64,000 bases of DNA. Source: Terrimonas sp. GTDB taxonomy: Bacteria; Bacteroidota; Bacteroidia; Chitinophagales; Chitinophagaceae. Every line of letters starts with the position of its first letter. Within the stretch, counting starts at the first letter, position 1. Location of the stretch: positions 1 through 64,000 of the forward strand of contig NZ_QCZJ01000027.1 in NCBI RefSeq assembly GCF_003075435.1. The letters are read 5' to 3'. The notes below the pieces were generated by a model, which had not been told where the DNA came from, did not search any database, and worked only from the letters and a program-made list of their open reading frames with translations. This document shows, in pieces, positions 19,006 to 27,811 of the stretch. Made by a program: the position numbers and the translations under genes.

Positions 19006-19718
19006 CTTAGTATATTTTTTATTGTTCTGCCTGTTTTTTTCAATACGTCTTTTGGAAATGGCTCACCTGTTTTTCGCAGCTTCTTCCATAAACTAACACA
19101 GTTGCCTTGTATTGGGTCATGGTTTTGCATCAGGTGGCTGAAATAGCTGTTAAAGAAATAGGCTTCCCATGCGGCTGTAAATTCCTCCAATGATGCTGAC
19201 CTTCTAATATTGACATCCACCGTACCCATACATACGCTTCCCTCCGCATATACATTGAAAAATGGAGCATGATAAAGTGGCGTGTTTTCGGTGGGTTTCC
19301 TGTCGCTTTTTAAGGCATAAACATGCAGCTTTTCTTTGTTGGCTATCCAAAGTAAAGCGGGTACACCTGCCATACCGTTTGAAATGCCTAAACCTTCAAC
19401 GAAAAAGAGATTTTTACAGGTCGCCTTTGTAAACCACATCACAAAGCCGTTTTCTGAAGGGTCTGTGTAAAGGATATTTGAAGCAATGATGCCTTTAGGC
19501 TTCAGAAAAGCCTTACAGCCTTCTCTTGCTGTGTCCAAAGCCTTTGACAAACGCTGTGCTTCCTTAATGGTTAAGGGATGGGCATTAATAGGATTGCCAT
19601 TCTTATCCATATCAAAATATTCTACATAGACTTCTGCGTTCATTCCTTTTGCTTCATAAAATACCAAAGCCGTTTTAGGATGGTAAAGTGTGCCGATATT
19701 TTCCATTACATCTTTCAT
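19002..19718 (-). CDS. PRTRC system protein B, E2-like
   Basis: 238 residues. Near the middle it reads YHAPFFNVYAEGSVCMGT (H150, C163), which mirrors the H-P-N ... G-x-x-C active-site region of ubiquitin-conjugating enzymes, so C163 is the likely thioester cysteine. From family knowledge, PRTRC protein B is related to prokaryotic E2 families. It sits between the unknown 384-residue protein gene and the E1-like gene, overlapping the latter by 4 bp. The target of conjugation, if any, is unknown. Confidence 0.8.
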   Translation of the reverse strand: MKDVMENIGTLYHPKTALVFYEAKGMNAEVYVEYFDMDKNGNPINAHPLTIKEAQRLSKALDTAREGCKAFLKPKGIIASNILYTDPSENGFVMWFTKATCKNLFFVEGLGISNGMAGVPALLWIANKEKLHVYALKSDRKPTENTPLYHAPFFNVYAEGSVCMGTVDVNIRRSASLEEFTAAWEAYFFNSYFSHLMQNHDPIQGNCVSLWKKLRKTGEPFPKDVLKKTGRTIKNILR

Positions 19719-19728
19719 GGTAATTACT

Positions 19729-20883
19729 TTAATCGTTATTCAGCAGGTAACATAAATCGCCTATCAATGGGAATAACCTGTTTTCAAATTCGAGGCTGCA
19801 ATCGGTAATTGCTGTACCGTTAAACTTTTTTAATACGGTAGGTTCTTCTGTTGTACCACATTCATTGAACTCATTGTTTACACTTTCAGCAACCGTTTCA
19901 TAAAGCCATCCCTTTGTATCTGCTATAAAGGAGATATACTTTCTCATTGCAATTACTTCGTCCTCCTGTTCTTCATCATCCTGTACATATTTTGCGTTTT
20001 GGAAAACCGTTGTTGCAGGATAATCAGTATAAAGTGAAAACATTCCCTTCGCTACATTCAGGCACTCCTGTTCAAAATCGTTTGCAGGTATGAATGCCTT
20101 TATCCGTTCTGCAAACACATCCAGATTTTTACGGTTGAATATTTTCTGCTCCATCTTTTCACCGCACCATTGAGCAACCTTCAATTCTTCTTTACGGCTG
20201 TCCAATTCTGCTTCATCGTCCTGTTCAATCCAATCAGCAATCATTTCGTATTGCCAATAGATGTAAGCATCCTCCTGCCTGTAATAAGGTATATCAGCTA
20301 CATGATACAGGTAAGCAAATACTGATAATAATAGTCGGGCTGCTCTTTTTGTCTTCGGTTCTTTGAGCATTTTATATAACGGTATCACAGGGATGTAAAA
20401 CAAGGTTGTTCCTGTATTGTATTGTTCCTCGCTTATGAAAAAGGTCTTTCCCTTATCATCCTGTACCAACTGCAAACTGTTCCAGTTTCTAATGTTCCGT
20501 TTTAAATGATTCTCCACTTCCCATACAGAAAGGGCGATATTATAAGGATAGCCGAACATCCTTGTATCCGTAGGCTCGAAGCCGTTGTAATGCCTGGCAA
20601 CTGCACAAAGGGAGCAATAAAAATCAGTTTCTATTTTTTCCACTTTTGTAGGAGGTTGTACCGTTTTCATCGCCTCCAGTTTAGGCAGAAAAGTGGTTCT
20701 TAAAAAACCATTGGCAACATCTGTTGCGGTACTGACCTGCGTTTGTCCTTGCTTATTTCGTGTGCGTCTTTTGTCCTTTGTACCCATGCTGTGAACTCGC
20801 CCAACTGTTTGTAGAGCTTTCTTTGCCTTTGCTTTTGGGGCATTTGGATAATGCCCGATATAATATTGTGCTGCATATTCCAT
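19729..20883 (-). CDS. PRTRC-locus protein of unknown function
   Basis: 384 residues, no signal peptide and no motif I recognise. The N-terminus is basic (KAKAKKAL, KDKRRTRNKQG), followed by a mostly helical body with acidic patches (DDEEQEDE). Its place between the ubiquitin-like and E2-like genes, 10 bp before the E2-like gene, suggests a role in the same complex. It could be the protein named PRTRC system protein F in other genomes; I could not confirm that from sequence alone. Confidence 0.7.
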   Translation of the reverse strand: MEYAAQYYIGHYPNAPKAKAKKALQTVGRVHSMGTKDKRRTRNKQGQTQVSTATDVANGFLRTTFLPKLEAMKTVQPPTKVEKIETDFYCSLCAVARHYNGFEPTDTRMFGYPYNIALSVWEVENHLKRNIRNWNSLQLVQDDKGKTFFISEEQYNTGTTLFYIPVIPLYKMLKEPKTKRAARLLLSVFAYLYHVADIPYYRQEDAYIYWQYEMIADWIEQDDEAELDSRKEELKVAQWCGEKMEQKIFNRKNLDVFAERIKAFIPANDFEQECLNVAKGMFSLYTDYPATTVFQNAKYVQDDEEQEDEVIAMRKYISFIADTKGWLYETVAESVNNEFNECGTTEEPTVLKKFNGTAITDCSLEFENRLFPLIGDLCYLLNND

Positions 20884-20900
20884 TGCTTTAAATTTTAAGA

Positions 20901-21119
20901 TTAACCTTTTGTTCCCATCACACTTTCAAAACGATACTGTACGGTATCATCTTCAATTCGTGGTGCGGATATTTTGGCGGTGGTGAGTATGGGATAAGTA
21001 TTGGTGTAAAAGTTCATTACGGCTTCCACACTCCATGAAGGTTCAGGGTCTGTAAGCCTTATATCCGTTCCGTTTTCTTTGAGTAGGAAAACCCTGTCTA
21101 ATTGCTTTGCTATTAACAT
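20901..21119 (-). CDS. PRTRC system protein C, ubiquitin-like
   Basis: A 72-residue protein ending FESVMGTKG, so its last residue is glycine, as expected of a ubiquitin-like modifier that is adenylated without processing. From family knowledge, PRTRC protein C belongs to the prokaryotic ubiquitin-like (Prok_Ub) group. With the E2-like and E1-like genes downstream, it completes a minimal conjugation set. No JAB-type deconjugase (PRTRC protein A) is visible in the window. Confidence 0.8.
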   Translation of the reverse strand: MLIAKQLDRVFLLKENGTDIRLTDPEPSWSVEAVMNFYTNTYPILTTAKISAPRIEDDTVQYRFESVMGTKG

Positions 21120-21137
21120 GACTTTTCGTTTTACAGG

Positions 21138-21782
21138 TTATTGATTTGTTTCTTCATCTTCTTCCCAATCTTCGTCGGTTGTTTCGGCATTTTCTTCGTT
21201 GCCTTCTTCTTCGGCATTCACTTCATCCCTTTGTGGCTGCTCGTCAGCTACTGGCGTTGCACTGCTACCAAACAAGTCAGGTGCAAACTTTGAGGATAAG
21301 GATGATTTTCGTTTGCGGATAGTTTCTGCCTGTTCGGGATATTCTGATGGGTCAGGCACTTTCATCCATGCGTCCCTGTATTTCCCTTCCTTCTCCAGTT
21401 CATCTACTTTTTGCATCGCTTCTTTGTATTTCTTCTCTCTGGCTTCTTTTTCCTTTCGCTCCCTGTCTGCCTTTTCTTTTTCCATAGCAGACTGCTTTTT
21501 CACTTCTTCCAACTGTTTCATAAAGCCTTCCATGTCCACCATTAAACCTGAAACGGTCTGTATTGGTGCAGTTATTCGTTCAAAGAAACCGTTATCCAGT
21601 TCTTCGGCACTTCCTCTAAGATTAAGAGGCGGTATCAGTTTCCTTGCTTCGTCCCCGCATTGCTCATTGTTGAGCATAACCGATACTATCCAGTTACTTT
21701 CTGCTCCCTTCCGTATAGTTACTTGCAGGTCGCCTGTTATATTCAATGCAGCTACGCTGCTGAAAAAATTTGTTGTTTCCAT
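21138..21782 (-). CDS. PRTRC system protein E
   Basis: 214 residues. The N-terminal 90 residues (starting METTNFFSSVAALNITGDL) match my memory of PRTRC system protein E. A long charged coiled coil with KEKADRERKEKEAREKKYKE follows, then an acidic tail rich in E and D. It is the first gene of the PRTRC set on the minus strand, 18 bp before the ubiquitin-like gene. Its function is unknown; the coil suggests a scaffold. Confidence 0.8.
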   Translation of the reverse strand: METTNFFSSVAALNITGDLQVTIRKGAESNWIVSVMLNNEQCGDEARKLIPPLNLRGSAEELDNGFFERITAPIQTVSGLMVDMEGFMKQLEEVKKQSAMEKEKADRERKEKEAREKKYKEAMQKVDELEKEGKYRDAWMKVPDPSEYPEQAETIRKRKSSLSSKFAPDLFGSSATPVADEQPQRDEVNAEEEGNEENAETTDEDWEEDEETNQ

Positions 21783-21846
21783 TGTTCAATTTTTTTTGTT
21801 ATTAGAATTTCTATACAGCCCTGTATAGTTTTGCCTCAATATTGTT

Positions 21847-22080
21847 TTATCGAAACAGCCATCCCCACAGCCCACACAGCATTAGGGCTAATGCTGCCCA
21901 TTTCAACATCCATTCTATTGCAAGTGTGATTAATCCCAAGAAATAGTTATTGAAATGCTGTAACCCACCTAAGCCCCTGCGGTTGAATTGTCGCATACCA
22001 ACAAACAACCTGATTGCTAAACCGACAAAAAACATAGTCGGATATGGCATAGCTTCTAATAGTTTTATCAATGCTTCCAT
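21847..22080 (-). CDS. Small membrane protein of unknown function
   Basis: 77 residues with hydrophobic segments near residues 10-27 and 46-76, separated by a basic stretch (RQFNRRG). This fits a protein with two or three membrane helices and a short positive loop. It sits between the PRTRC genes and another conserved hypothetical gene on the same strand, so it is probably part of the element backbone. I do not recognise the family. Confidence 0.6.
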   Translation of the reverse strand: MEALIKLLEAMPYPTMFFVGLAIRLFVGMRQFNRRGLGGLQHFNNYFLGLITLAIEWMLKWAALALMLCGLWGWLFR

Positions 22081-22091
22081 AACCTTGTATT

Positions 22092-22469
22092 TTACGGGTT
22101 AAATAATAGATCAATGGCTAATGTGAACTTAGGATTATTGTGCTTCCTGATAGTGGTGTATAAGGTCATACAATGCACCATGTACAATGCGACATAACCA
22201 TCAAAAAGTTGGTCGGCAAATAAGCGGCTTTGCGTATGCAGTCGTTTTCCATACCTGCTTATCTTATTCCTCACTTCCTCAACAAAGGATAACCATGCTT
22301 CAATGGTCAGCAAGCCGTTTTCCCACTGGTTGCGTATTAATTGTTCGTCCTCCTGTATGGTAAGACACATATTGTTAGTGTACTCCAATAAGGCAGGAAT
22401 TTCCTGCGGGAATAATTCGTGCAACAACTTTGCTTTCTCTACGTTTATCAAATTATCTAACGGTTTCAT
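22092..22469 (-). CDS. Conserved hypothetical protein of the element backbone
   Basis: The start is placed at the ATG giving MKPLDNLINVEKAKLL (125 residues); the in-frame upstream part is unlike the rest. The product is helical and soluble, with no motif I recognise. Ten bases separate it from the small membrane protein gene and 55 from DUF932, all on the same strand, so it likely belongs to one transcript with them. Confidence 0.6.
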   Translation of the reverse strand: MKPLDNLINVEKAKLLHELFPQEIPALLEYTNNMCLTIQEDEQLIRNQWENGLLTIEAWLSFVEEVRNKISRYGKRLHTQSRLFADQLFDGYVALYMVHCMTLYTTIRKHNNPKFTLAIDLLFNP

Positions 22470-22524
22470 ATACTTGATTTGTAAGTGGATAATAAGGACA
22501 GGCATTGCTGCCTGTCCTGTTACT

Positions 22525-23598
22525 TCAGTTCAATGCAAGCACATCTGCACCATCCTTTGCAAACTGGCTGCACAACTCAAATGCTCGTTGTGCTTTAGCC
22601 TGTGCTGTGCCTCCCATTACAATAGATTGGAGTTTGCTTTCATCATCCTTGTAATTGCGTACATTCTGATAGTAACCTGTTACCGCATTGTATGCCCCGA
22701 ACACTGTTCCTTTGGTAGTATTCAACTGTTGTGTATCTGCCATCATTGCGTAAGCAAAGGCATCTTCCACCGTATTTTTAAAAACGGTTGACAGTTCATC
22801 CTCTGCACCTTTTTTGAGTGCGTCCAATGTTTCCTTGTTGGGGCAAAGTGCCAGTTGGATAAGTTTCTTTACCTCTTCATCACAGATACGCACCTTTGTC
22901 CATTGATTGAATATGCCCTCCAGTTGTACACTTAGCTGATTAGCCAGTCCCATTACTTTATGAGCATTTTCCAAACGTTGTTTTGCACCTGATGTGTGGC
23001 GAATGCGTACCACGTTGGACATATTCCCCAATGCTGCATTGAGAGTGTTTTGGCAAACGATACGTACAGGCGTAAATGCTGCGGTAATACTTCCTGTACC
23101 ATCGTGTGAGGTGGTCAGGAAGATGTATTTTTCGGTAACATCATCACCGTTACCTACTCGGATATAGTCAGGGAGTTTAGCCGTAATAAATATGCGTTCT
23201 CCGTTTCCTAATGCACCTGCTGTTTCATACAGGATACCATCACCACCACCTACGATAGCATCGAAAAAGGCAAAGGCATCTGCATTCTGTACTATTTGGT
23301 AATCTTTTCCTACTACGCCAAAAACCGTATTGGTATCGGTACGCATAGTTGCGAAATTGTCGGGCAGTAAGATGTTGCCACCTTCTTTTATTTCACCGTC
23401 ATTGCTTATGCTTATGCCTGTGCCACGAGTATATAAAGGAGATTTGATAACCTCGAAATCAAGCCCTGCGTATTTGATAGCTTCTGCACTGGTGGGATAT
23501 TGCTCTACTATCTGTCCCAAATTGTGCCATGCTTTCTGCTGTACGCTAAAGAAGCTGTATTTGCCTGTACGTTCGTTATAATTAAGATTATGTGCCAT
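22525..23598 (-). CDS. DUF932 (phage/plasmid-like) protein
   Basis: 357 residues with the DUF932 layout: the AWHNLGQIVEQYPTSAEAIK opening, then FGVVGKDYQIVQNADAFAFF and FLTTSHDGTGSITAAFTPVRIVCQNTL. DUF932 proteins are frequent on plasmids, phages and integrative elements beside SSB and PRTRC genes, but their activity is unknown. It lies 39 bp after ssb on the same strand. Confidence 0.9.
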   Translation of the reverse strand: MAHNLNYNERTGKYSFFSVQQKAWHNLGQIVEQYPTSAEAIKYAGLDFEVIKSPLYTRGTGISISNDGEIKEGGNILLPDNFATMRTDTNTVFGVVGKDYQIVQNADAFAFFDAIVGGGDGILYETAGALGNGERIFITAKLPDYIRVGNGDDVTEKYIFLTTSHDGTGSITAAFTPVRIVCQNTLNAALGNMSNVVRIRHTSGAKQRLENAHKVMGLANQLSVQLEGIFNQWTKVRICDEEVKKLIQLALCPNKETLDALKKGAEDELSTVFKNTVEDAFAYAMMADTQQLNTTKGTVFGAYNAVTGYYQNVRNYKDDESKLQSIVMGGTAQAKAQRAFELCSQFAKDGADVLALN

Positions 23599-23637
23599 GA
23601 TTGTAATTTTTAAAAGTTGATAAATGAAAATGAGTGA

Positions 23638-24021
23638 TTAGAAAGGCAAATCGTCTGTGCCATTGTTAGCAGGTACTGCGGAGTCGTTTCTGTTACCACC
23701 TGCTACGGACCGTTTACCGCCTCCATACAATTTGATTTTTGATGTATGGAAATTGAGTGCTGCGTGTGCCTCACCATCTCCACCAATCCATGCTCTTGCA
23801 CTCACCCTGCCATTGAGTTCTACCAATGTTCCTTTGGTGAGTACCTTTGCTACATTTGTTGAAATCCAGTAGGCGCAGTTGAAATACTCGGTGTGTTCCA
23901 CTCGTTCGCCCTGTTTGTTACGGTAGCTGTCATTCACTGCTACGGAAAAATTCACTACCTGTTTGTCGCTCAGCAAGGTGCTGATTTGTGCGTCCCTCGT
24001 TAATCTGCCAATGATGTTCAT
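23638..24021 (-). CDS. ssb: Single-stranded DNA-binding protein of the element
   Basis: The start is the ATG giving MNIIGRLTRDAQIS, as in SSB families; an upstream in-frame extension lacks similarity. 127 residues form one OB fold (VVNFSVAVNDSYRNKQGE, TEYFNCAYW) and the tail ends DDLPF, the acidic tip that recruits DNA-metabolism partners. It is probably the element's own SSB, used to coat transferred single strands. It is the first gene of the minus-strand backbone run, and its upstream region is the long noncoding stretch to 24541. Confidence 0.92.
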   Translation of the reverse strand: MNIIGRLTRDAQISTLLSDKQVVNFSVAVNDSYRNKQGERVEHTEYFNCAYWISTNVAKVLTKGTLVELNGRVSARAWIGGDGEAHAALNFHTSKIKLYGGGKRSVAGGNRNDSAVPANNGTDDLPF

Positions 24022-24479
24022 GATTTTTAATTTTAATTGTGAAACCATTTTGTTTACTTTTTTTTCACCCGCCTGCCCTAAAAGCATTTTTCCAAAAGAA
24101 AAAACGGGAAAAAAGAAAGCAGCGACAGAGTGGAGACGGAGGCGCGGAGAGCTATAAGTCCCGAAGGGTGCAAGCGCAGCGCAGCATTATGCGCTCGTAG
24201 CAACGAAGGCGTAACTATCTTAGCTGCCTTTTTACCCGTTTCGTTGGAAAATGCCAAAGCAGGTTGGTTGCTATCTCAACCAATCAGGACTTGTTATTCA
24301 CTTGTATAATAAAGCATGAGGGGGATGTAAGGCGGTGAGGTACGAGCCGGTCCCGATGAAAGAGGGACGGAAGCGAAGCGTACCCTGGAATGACCCGACC
24401 CAAAGGGACATGCACTTTTAAAGAAAAATGAATTTTAATGGGTGTTTTGTGAGTATGTCTTATGGAGTATCTATATTAT

Positions 24480-24499
24480 ATTTAAGTATTTGCTTAAAT
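24480..24499. promoter_or_regulatory. Dyad operator for the ArsR-family repressor
   Basis: ATTTAAG and CTTAAAT form a perfect 7-bp dyad around a 6-base spacer, the AT-rich type bound by ArsR/SmtB repressors. It overlaps the -33 TTTG of the promoter, so bound repressor would block polymerase. Metal release of the repressor would then induce the three downstream genes. Confidence 0.65.
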
Positions 24500-24521
24500 A
24501 AGTAAATAATTCTTACATTTG
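24489..24521 (+). promoter_or_regulatory. Bacteroidota-type promoter of the arsR-merTP operon
   Basis: TTTG at 24489-24492 and TACATTTG at 24514-24521 match the -33 and -7 (TAnnTTTG) boxes with 21 bp between. The ATG of the ArsR gene is 20 bp downstream. Confidence 0.7.
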
Positions 24522-24541
24522 CTAAAACAAAAAGTTTGACA

Positions 24542-24910
24542 ATGGGTGATACCTGCATCAGGTTGCAAGCAGACATCGGACAAATTAAAAGTTGCCGTGA
24601 AAAATTAAAGGCTAATTCAAAAGCCTTTTTACAGTTGGGACAGGTTCTTGCTTTGGCAGGCAACGAAGCACGATTGAAAATCCTATTTTTGCTTGAAGAA
24701 GAAAATGAACTCTGCCCCTGCGACCTTAGCGATATTTTAGGAATGAGCATCCCGGCTGTTTCTCAACACTTACGCAAACTAAAAGATAGGAATATTATTG
24801 AAGCCAGAAAGGAAGGACAAACTATTTTCTATTCATTACGCAGTGAACATTTGAAAATTTTAAGACCGTTTTTTAAAATTATCAATCACCAAAATTTGGC
24901 GACAGTATGA
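24542..24910 (+). CDS. ArsR/SmtB-family metal-responsive repressor
   Basis: 122 residues from the ATG; an in-frame TTG lies 6 bp upstream. A winged helix is seen in NEARLKILFLLEEENELCPCDLSDILGMSIPAVSQHLRKLKDR. ELCPCDL carries the cysteine pair of the alpha-3 metal site (ELCxCDL in ArsR/CadC), with a further Cys in the N-terminal region (TCIRLQ). It probably represses its own operon through the dyad at 24480. The stop overlaps the next start (ATGA). The linked genes point to mercury; other thiophilic metals are possible. Confidence 0.88.
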   Translation: MGDTCIRLQADIGQIKSCREKLKANSKAFLQLGQVLALAGNEARLKILFLLEEENELCPCDLSDILGMSIPAVSQHLRKLKDRNIIEARKEGQTIFYSLRSEHLKILRPFFKIINHQNLATV

Positions 24911-25527
24911 CAATGACAACAAAAAAAAATAAAAGCTGGATTGCAGGACTGTTGACGGCAGTTGCAGCTTCGCTTTGCTGCATTACTCCTGTTTTGGCTT
25001 TCTTGGGTGGTGCAAGCGGACTTGCCTCATCTTTTTCGTGGATGGATCCATACAGACCTTACTTAATTTGTTTAACAATTGCAATTTTCGCATTTGCCTG
25101 GTATAAAAAATTGAAACCACAAAAACAGGTTGATTGCGATTGCGAAGCAGATAACAAAAAATCATTTTGGCAATCAAAATCATTTTTAGCCATCGTCACA
25201 ATTATAGCGGGACTTCTAATTGCGTTTCCTTACTATGCTAAAATATTTTATTCCAAGCCACAAGAAACAAAAGTAATCATAGTTGATAAAGCCAATATTG
25301 CAACGGTTCAACTCAACATTAGCGGAATGGACTGTGAAGGTTGTACAGCTCACATAAACGGAGAACTTTCCAAAGTAAACGGAGTTATTGAAGCTAATAC
25401 ATCTTACAAAAATGGAAATGCAATCGTAAAGTTTGACAATAGTAAAACATCTGCTGACACTATTGCAAACAGTATAAACAGCATCGGCTATAAAGTAACT
25501 TCATCAACCATCATTGACAACAAATAA
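24907..25527 (+). CDS. Mercuric transport protein MerTP (MerT-MerP fusion)
   Basis: 206 residues. MerT part: a membrane helix with the metal-binding pair in AASLCCITPVLAF, two further helices and a second cysteine pair (VDCDCEAD) in the loop. MerP part (from about residue 125): an HMA domain with GMDCEGCTAHI. It takes up Hg(II) and passes it across the inner membrane, normally to mercuric reductase MerA. No MerA is encoded nearby, so import without reduction would be harmful unless a reductase exists elsewhere. Coupled to the ArsR gene by a 4-bp overlap. Confidence 0.9.
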   Translation: MTMTTKKNKSWIAGLLTAVAASLCCITPVLAFLGGASGLASSFSWMDPYRPYLICLTIAIFAFAWYKKLKPQKQVDCDCEADNKKSFWQSKSFLAIVTIIAGLLIAFPYYAKIFYSKPQETKVIIVDKANIATVQLNISGMDCEGCTAHINGELSKVNGVIEANTSYKNGNAIVKFDNSKTSADTIANSINSIGYKVTSSTIIDNK

Positions 25528-25528
25528 A

Positions 25529-25741
25529 ATGGGCACAACAATAATACTTCAATCAGTAATCACCTGCCCCAACTGCGGGCACCAAAAAGAAGAAACAATG
25601 CCAACTGATGCTTGCCAGTTTTTTTATGAATGTGAAAACTGCAAAACAAGACTAAAACCCAAACAAGGTGACTGTTGCGTTTATTGCAGTTATGGAACCA
25701 TTAAATGCCCTCCTAAACAATTGGGGACTTCCTGCTGCTGA
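25529..25741 (+). CDS. GDCCVxC-domain protein
   Basis: About 70 residues, with the start put at the ATG just after the merTP stop. It has a zinc-ribbon-like CPNCGH ... CENCKT pair, then the signature GDCCVYCSYG and a tail KCPPKQLGTSCC. This family (GDCCVxC, in some organisms with selenocysteine) accompanies MerT-type genes in Bacteroidota and other phyla; its chemistry is unknown to me. With ten cysteines it probably binds a soft metal. Confidence 0.85.
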   Translation: MGTTIILQSVITCPNCGHQKEETMPTDACQFFYECENCKTRLKPKQGDCCVYCSYGTIKCPPKQLGTSCC

Positions 25742-25802
25742 TAGCCTATAACATTGAATTGAATGCAAAATTGGTACAGACGGAAATTGTGTTTCAACCT
25801 TT

Positions 25803-27800
25803 TTATTCTTTATTGACCACCAAATGACTCAGGCTTGGGTTATTTAATAATCGTTCCATTTCCGATTGAATAATATCTTTTATATCCTGCTTTATCTGTA
25901 AATAATTGCGCTGTACCATGCCATTATCCAGCTTGCGGATCATCTCTATCTCCTTATAGCTTTCCTCCTCTCTTTTTAGTGCATCGTGGTCATTGATAAT
26001 TTCACAATGGAAGGCTTTCAGGTCTATTTTATTATCAGGGTCGTCAGCTACCATGCCCACGAACTCGCCAGAACTTAACGCCGATATTTTTGATGGAGGT
26101 ATAGCGGCCTCCAGTTGCTTTGAGCGACTGATAGAAGTATCCCCGCTGTTGATGGAATAACTTTCCCTGTCCTGCATGATTTTCCCGAAGCGTTCGGAGA
26201 GCTGTTTTGCGGTATCGCCTGTAACCTGCCCCGCTACGATATTGCCGGTAATATTCATAATTACATCTGCCTGCTCCCGGCCATAATCCTTGCGAAGCTG
26301 GCTGAAATCCTGGATGCCTAAGCAGGTAGAAACCTTATTGCTCCTTGCAGTGGCTATAAGGCTGTCCATGTTGTTCAAATAAATCGTTGGAAACTCGTCA
26401 AAAACCAAACTGCTTTTCAATTTTCCTTTTTTGTTTACCTGTTTTACAAGACGGGTTACATAAAGAGAAAGCACCGCTCCATAGATCTGTATCTTTTGCG
26501 GATTATTGCCCATGCAAACGACTTTTGGGTCGTCAGGATTATTTACATCGAGATTGAAGTCATTGCCGGATAAAACATAATACAACTGTGGTGATGAAAG
26601 CCTTGCCATAGCCACTTTAGCAGATGCTATCTGGCCTTCCAGTTGTTCCATCACATCATTTAAGTAGGCATTTAAAAACGGATTGATCAATACCTCGCAT
26701 TCTTTAGCCGCTTCTGTCCTGAACAGCGTAAAAAGGCTGTCATAATCTGCCTGCATCAGTTCTATGACGTGTGGCAACGTGCAAAATTCTCCGTCCTTAT
26801 ATTTCTTCAGATACCATATCACAGCCGTTAGGAAGTTAATTGGCGATTCCACGAAAAAATCGCCCTGACGCTTTATCCACTCTCTATTTAGTCCCATTAA
26901 AATGGTGCGGGCTGATTCCGCAGCATCAGTAATATCGGTCATGGCTGATGGCTCCAAAGGATTGCACCGATGGCTTCTTGTTAAGTCGTCAAAATTGATC
27001 ACAAAAAATCGCGGAGGCTTGGCGTACCTATGCTTGTTTTTCAACCAGGAATTGTAGGCAATCCTTGAAAGATCGTCGAACTTAAAGTCGTACACAAACA
27101 TGGTAAACCCCTTACGGATATGTTGGGTAATGACGTGCCTGATTACGAAATAGGATTTACCTGCTCCGGGAGTACCTAATACCATTATCGCCCTGAAAGG
27201 ATTAATGATATTTATCCAGCTATTGCGAACCTTGTTTTTAAGGCGGTAGCGTGCCGGCAGGTTGATGGAAAATTCATTTTCCAGTAAGCGTTCTTCCTGC
27301 GGGAACGTCTCGTTTTCCTTGTTAAAAATATCCTTGTTATTGAACTTGCTTTTAATGATCCGGGAAAGCAATGTGCCTCCAGAAAGTATCAGTAAAAAAC
27401 CTATTGCGGTAATGCTTATATAAACAATTGTCTTCTCCTGTGCAGGCAACTGAAGCATCAAGGAAAGGTAGCTGGCAAAATAGAGCAACAGCCCCGTTAT
27501 GAGGTAGGCGAAAGCTGTTTTATAATTCAGTTTCTCATCCTTTCGGCCTTTGGCTCCGAGCAACGAAATCGCCAGAAAGCCTAAAGCAATCAGCTTGCTT
27601 TTAACAAAGTTGCTGAAGATACCTGTTCGGTAAATATTACCTAAAATGCGGTCGCTGAAAGTGCTGCTCAACTCCCATTCCTGAAAGGCAGCATAGCAAT
27701 AATAATAGAAGTGTATCACTAAAATAACGATACTGATCAACCTGGTCATGTCCAGAATTTTCCTCAGCGCCTGTTCGTTCTCACCTGTCTGTACAGCCAT
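25803..27800 (-). CDS. Coupling ATPase of conjugation, MobC/TraG/VirD4-type
   Basis: 665 residues. About four membrane helices occupy the first 145 residues, then an ATPase with Walker A GTPGAGKS (209-216), Walker B SSLVFDEFPTIY and the late GQVTGDTAKQLSERFGKI region typical of TraG/TraD proteins. It brings the relaxase-DNA complex to the transfer channel at the inner membrane. It follows the relaxase gene by 11 bp on the same strand, in the order seen in Bacteroidota mobABC operons. Its 3' end converges on the mercury operon. Confidence 0.9.
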   Translation of the reverse strand: MAVQTGENEQALRKILDMTRLISIVILVIHFYYYCYAAFQEWELSSTFSDRILGNIYRTGIFSNFVKSKLIALGFLAISLLGAKGRKDEKLNYKTAFAYLITGLLLYFASYLSLMLQLPAQEKTIVYISITAIGFLLILSGGTLLSRIIKSKFNNKDIFNKENETFPQEERLLENEFSINLPARYRLKNKVRNSWINIINPFRAIMVLGTPGAGKSYFVIRHVITQHIRKGFTMFVYDFKFDDLSRIAYNSWLKNKHRYAKPPRFFVINFDDLTRSHRCNPLEPSAMTDITDAAESARTILMGLNREWIKRQGDFFVESPINFLTAVIWYLKKYKDGEFCTLPHVIELMQADYDSLFTLFRTEAAKECEVLINPFLNAYLNDVMEQLEGQIASAKVAMARLSSPQLYYVLSGNDFNLDVNNPDDPKVVCMGNNPQKIQIYGAVLSLYVTRLVKQVNKKGKLKSSLVFDEFPTIYLNNMDSLIATARSNKVSTCLGIQDFSQLRKDYGREQADVIMNITGNIVAGQVTGDTAKQLSERFGKIMQDRESYSINSGDTSISRSKQLEAAIPPSKISALSSGEFVGMVADDPDNKIDLKAFHCEIINDHDALKREEESYKEIEMIRKLDNGMVQRNYLQIKQDIKDIIQSEMERLLNNPSLSHLVVNKE

Positions 27801-27811
27801 TGTTTTATGTT

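Larger units (their letters stand above)
24022..24541. other. Gene-free, structured stretch between ssb and the mercury operon
   Basis: No gene seen. From about 24120 to 24420 the DNA is more GC-rich than its flanks and holds several short inverted pairs: GCGCA/TGCGC near 24177-24193, GGTTG/CAACC near 24263-24281, and TCCC/GGGA near 24352-24368. It could be an untranslated leader, a small structured RNA or an origin region. From 24480 onward it holds the operator and promoter of the ArsR gene. Confidence 0.5.
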
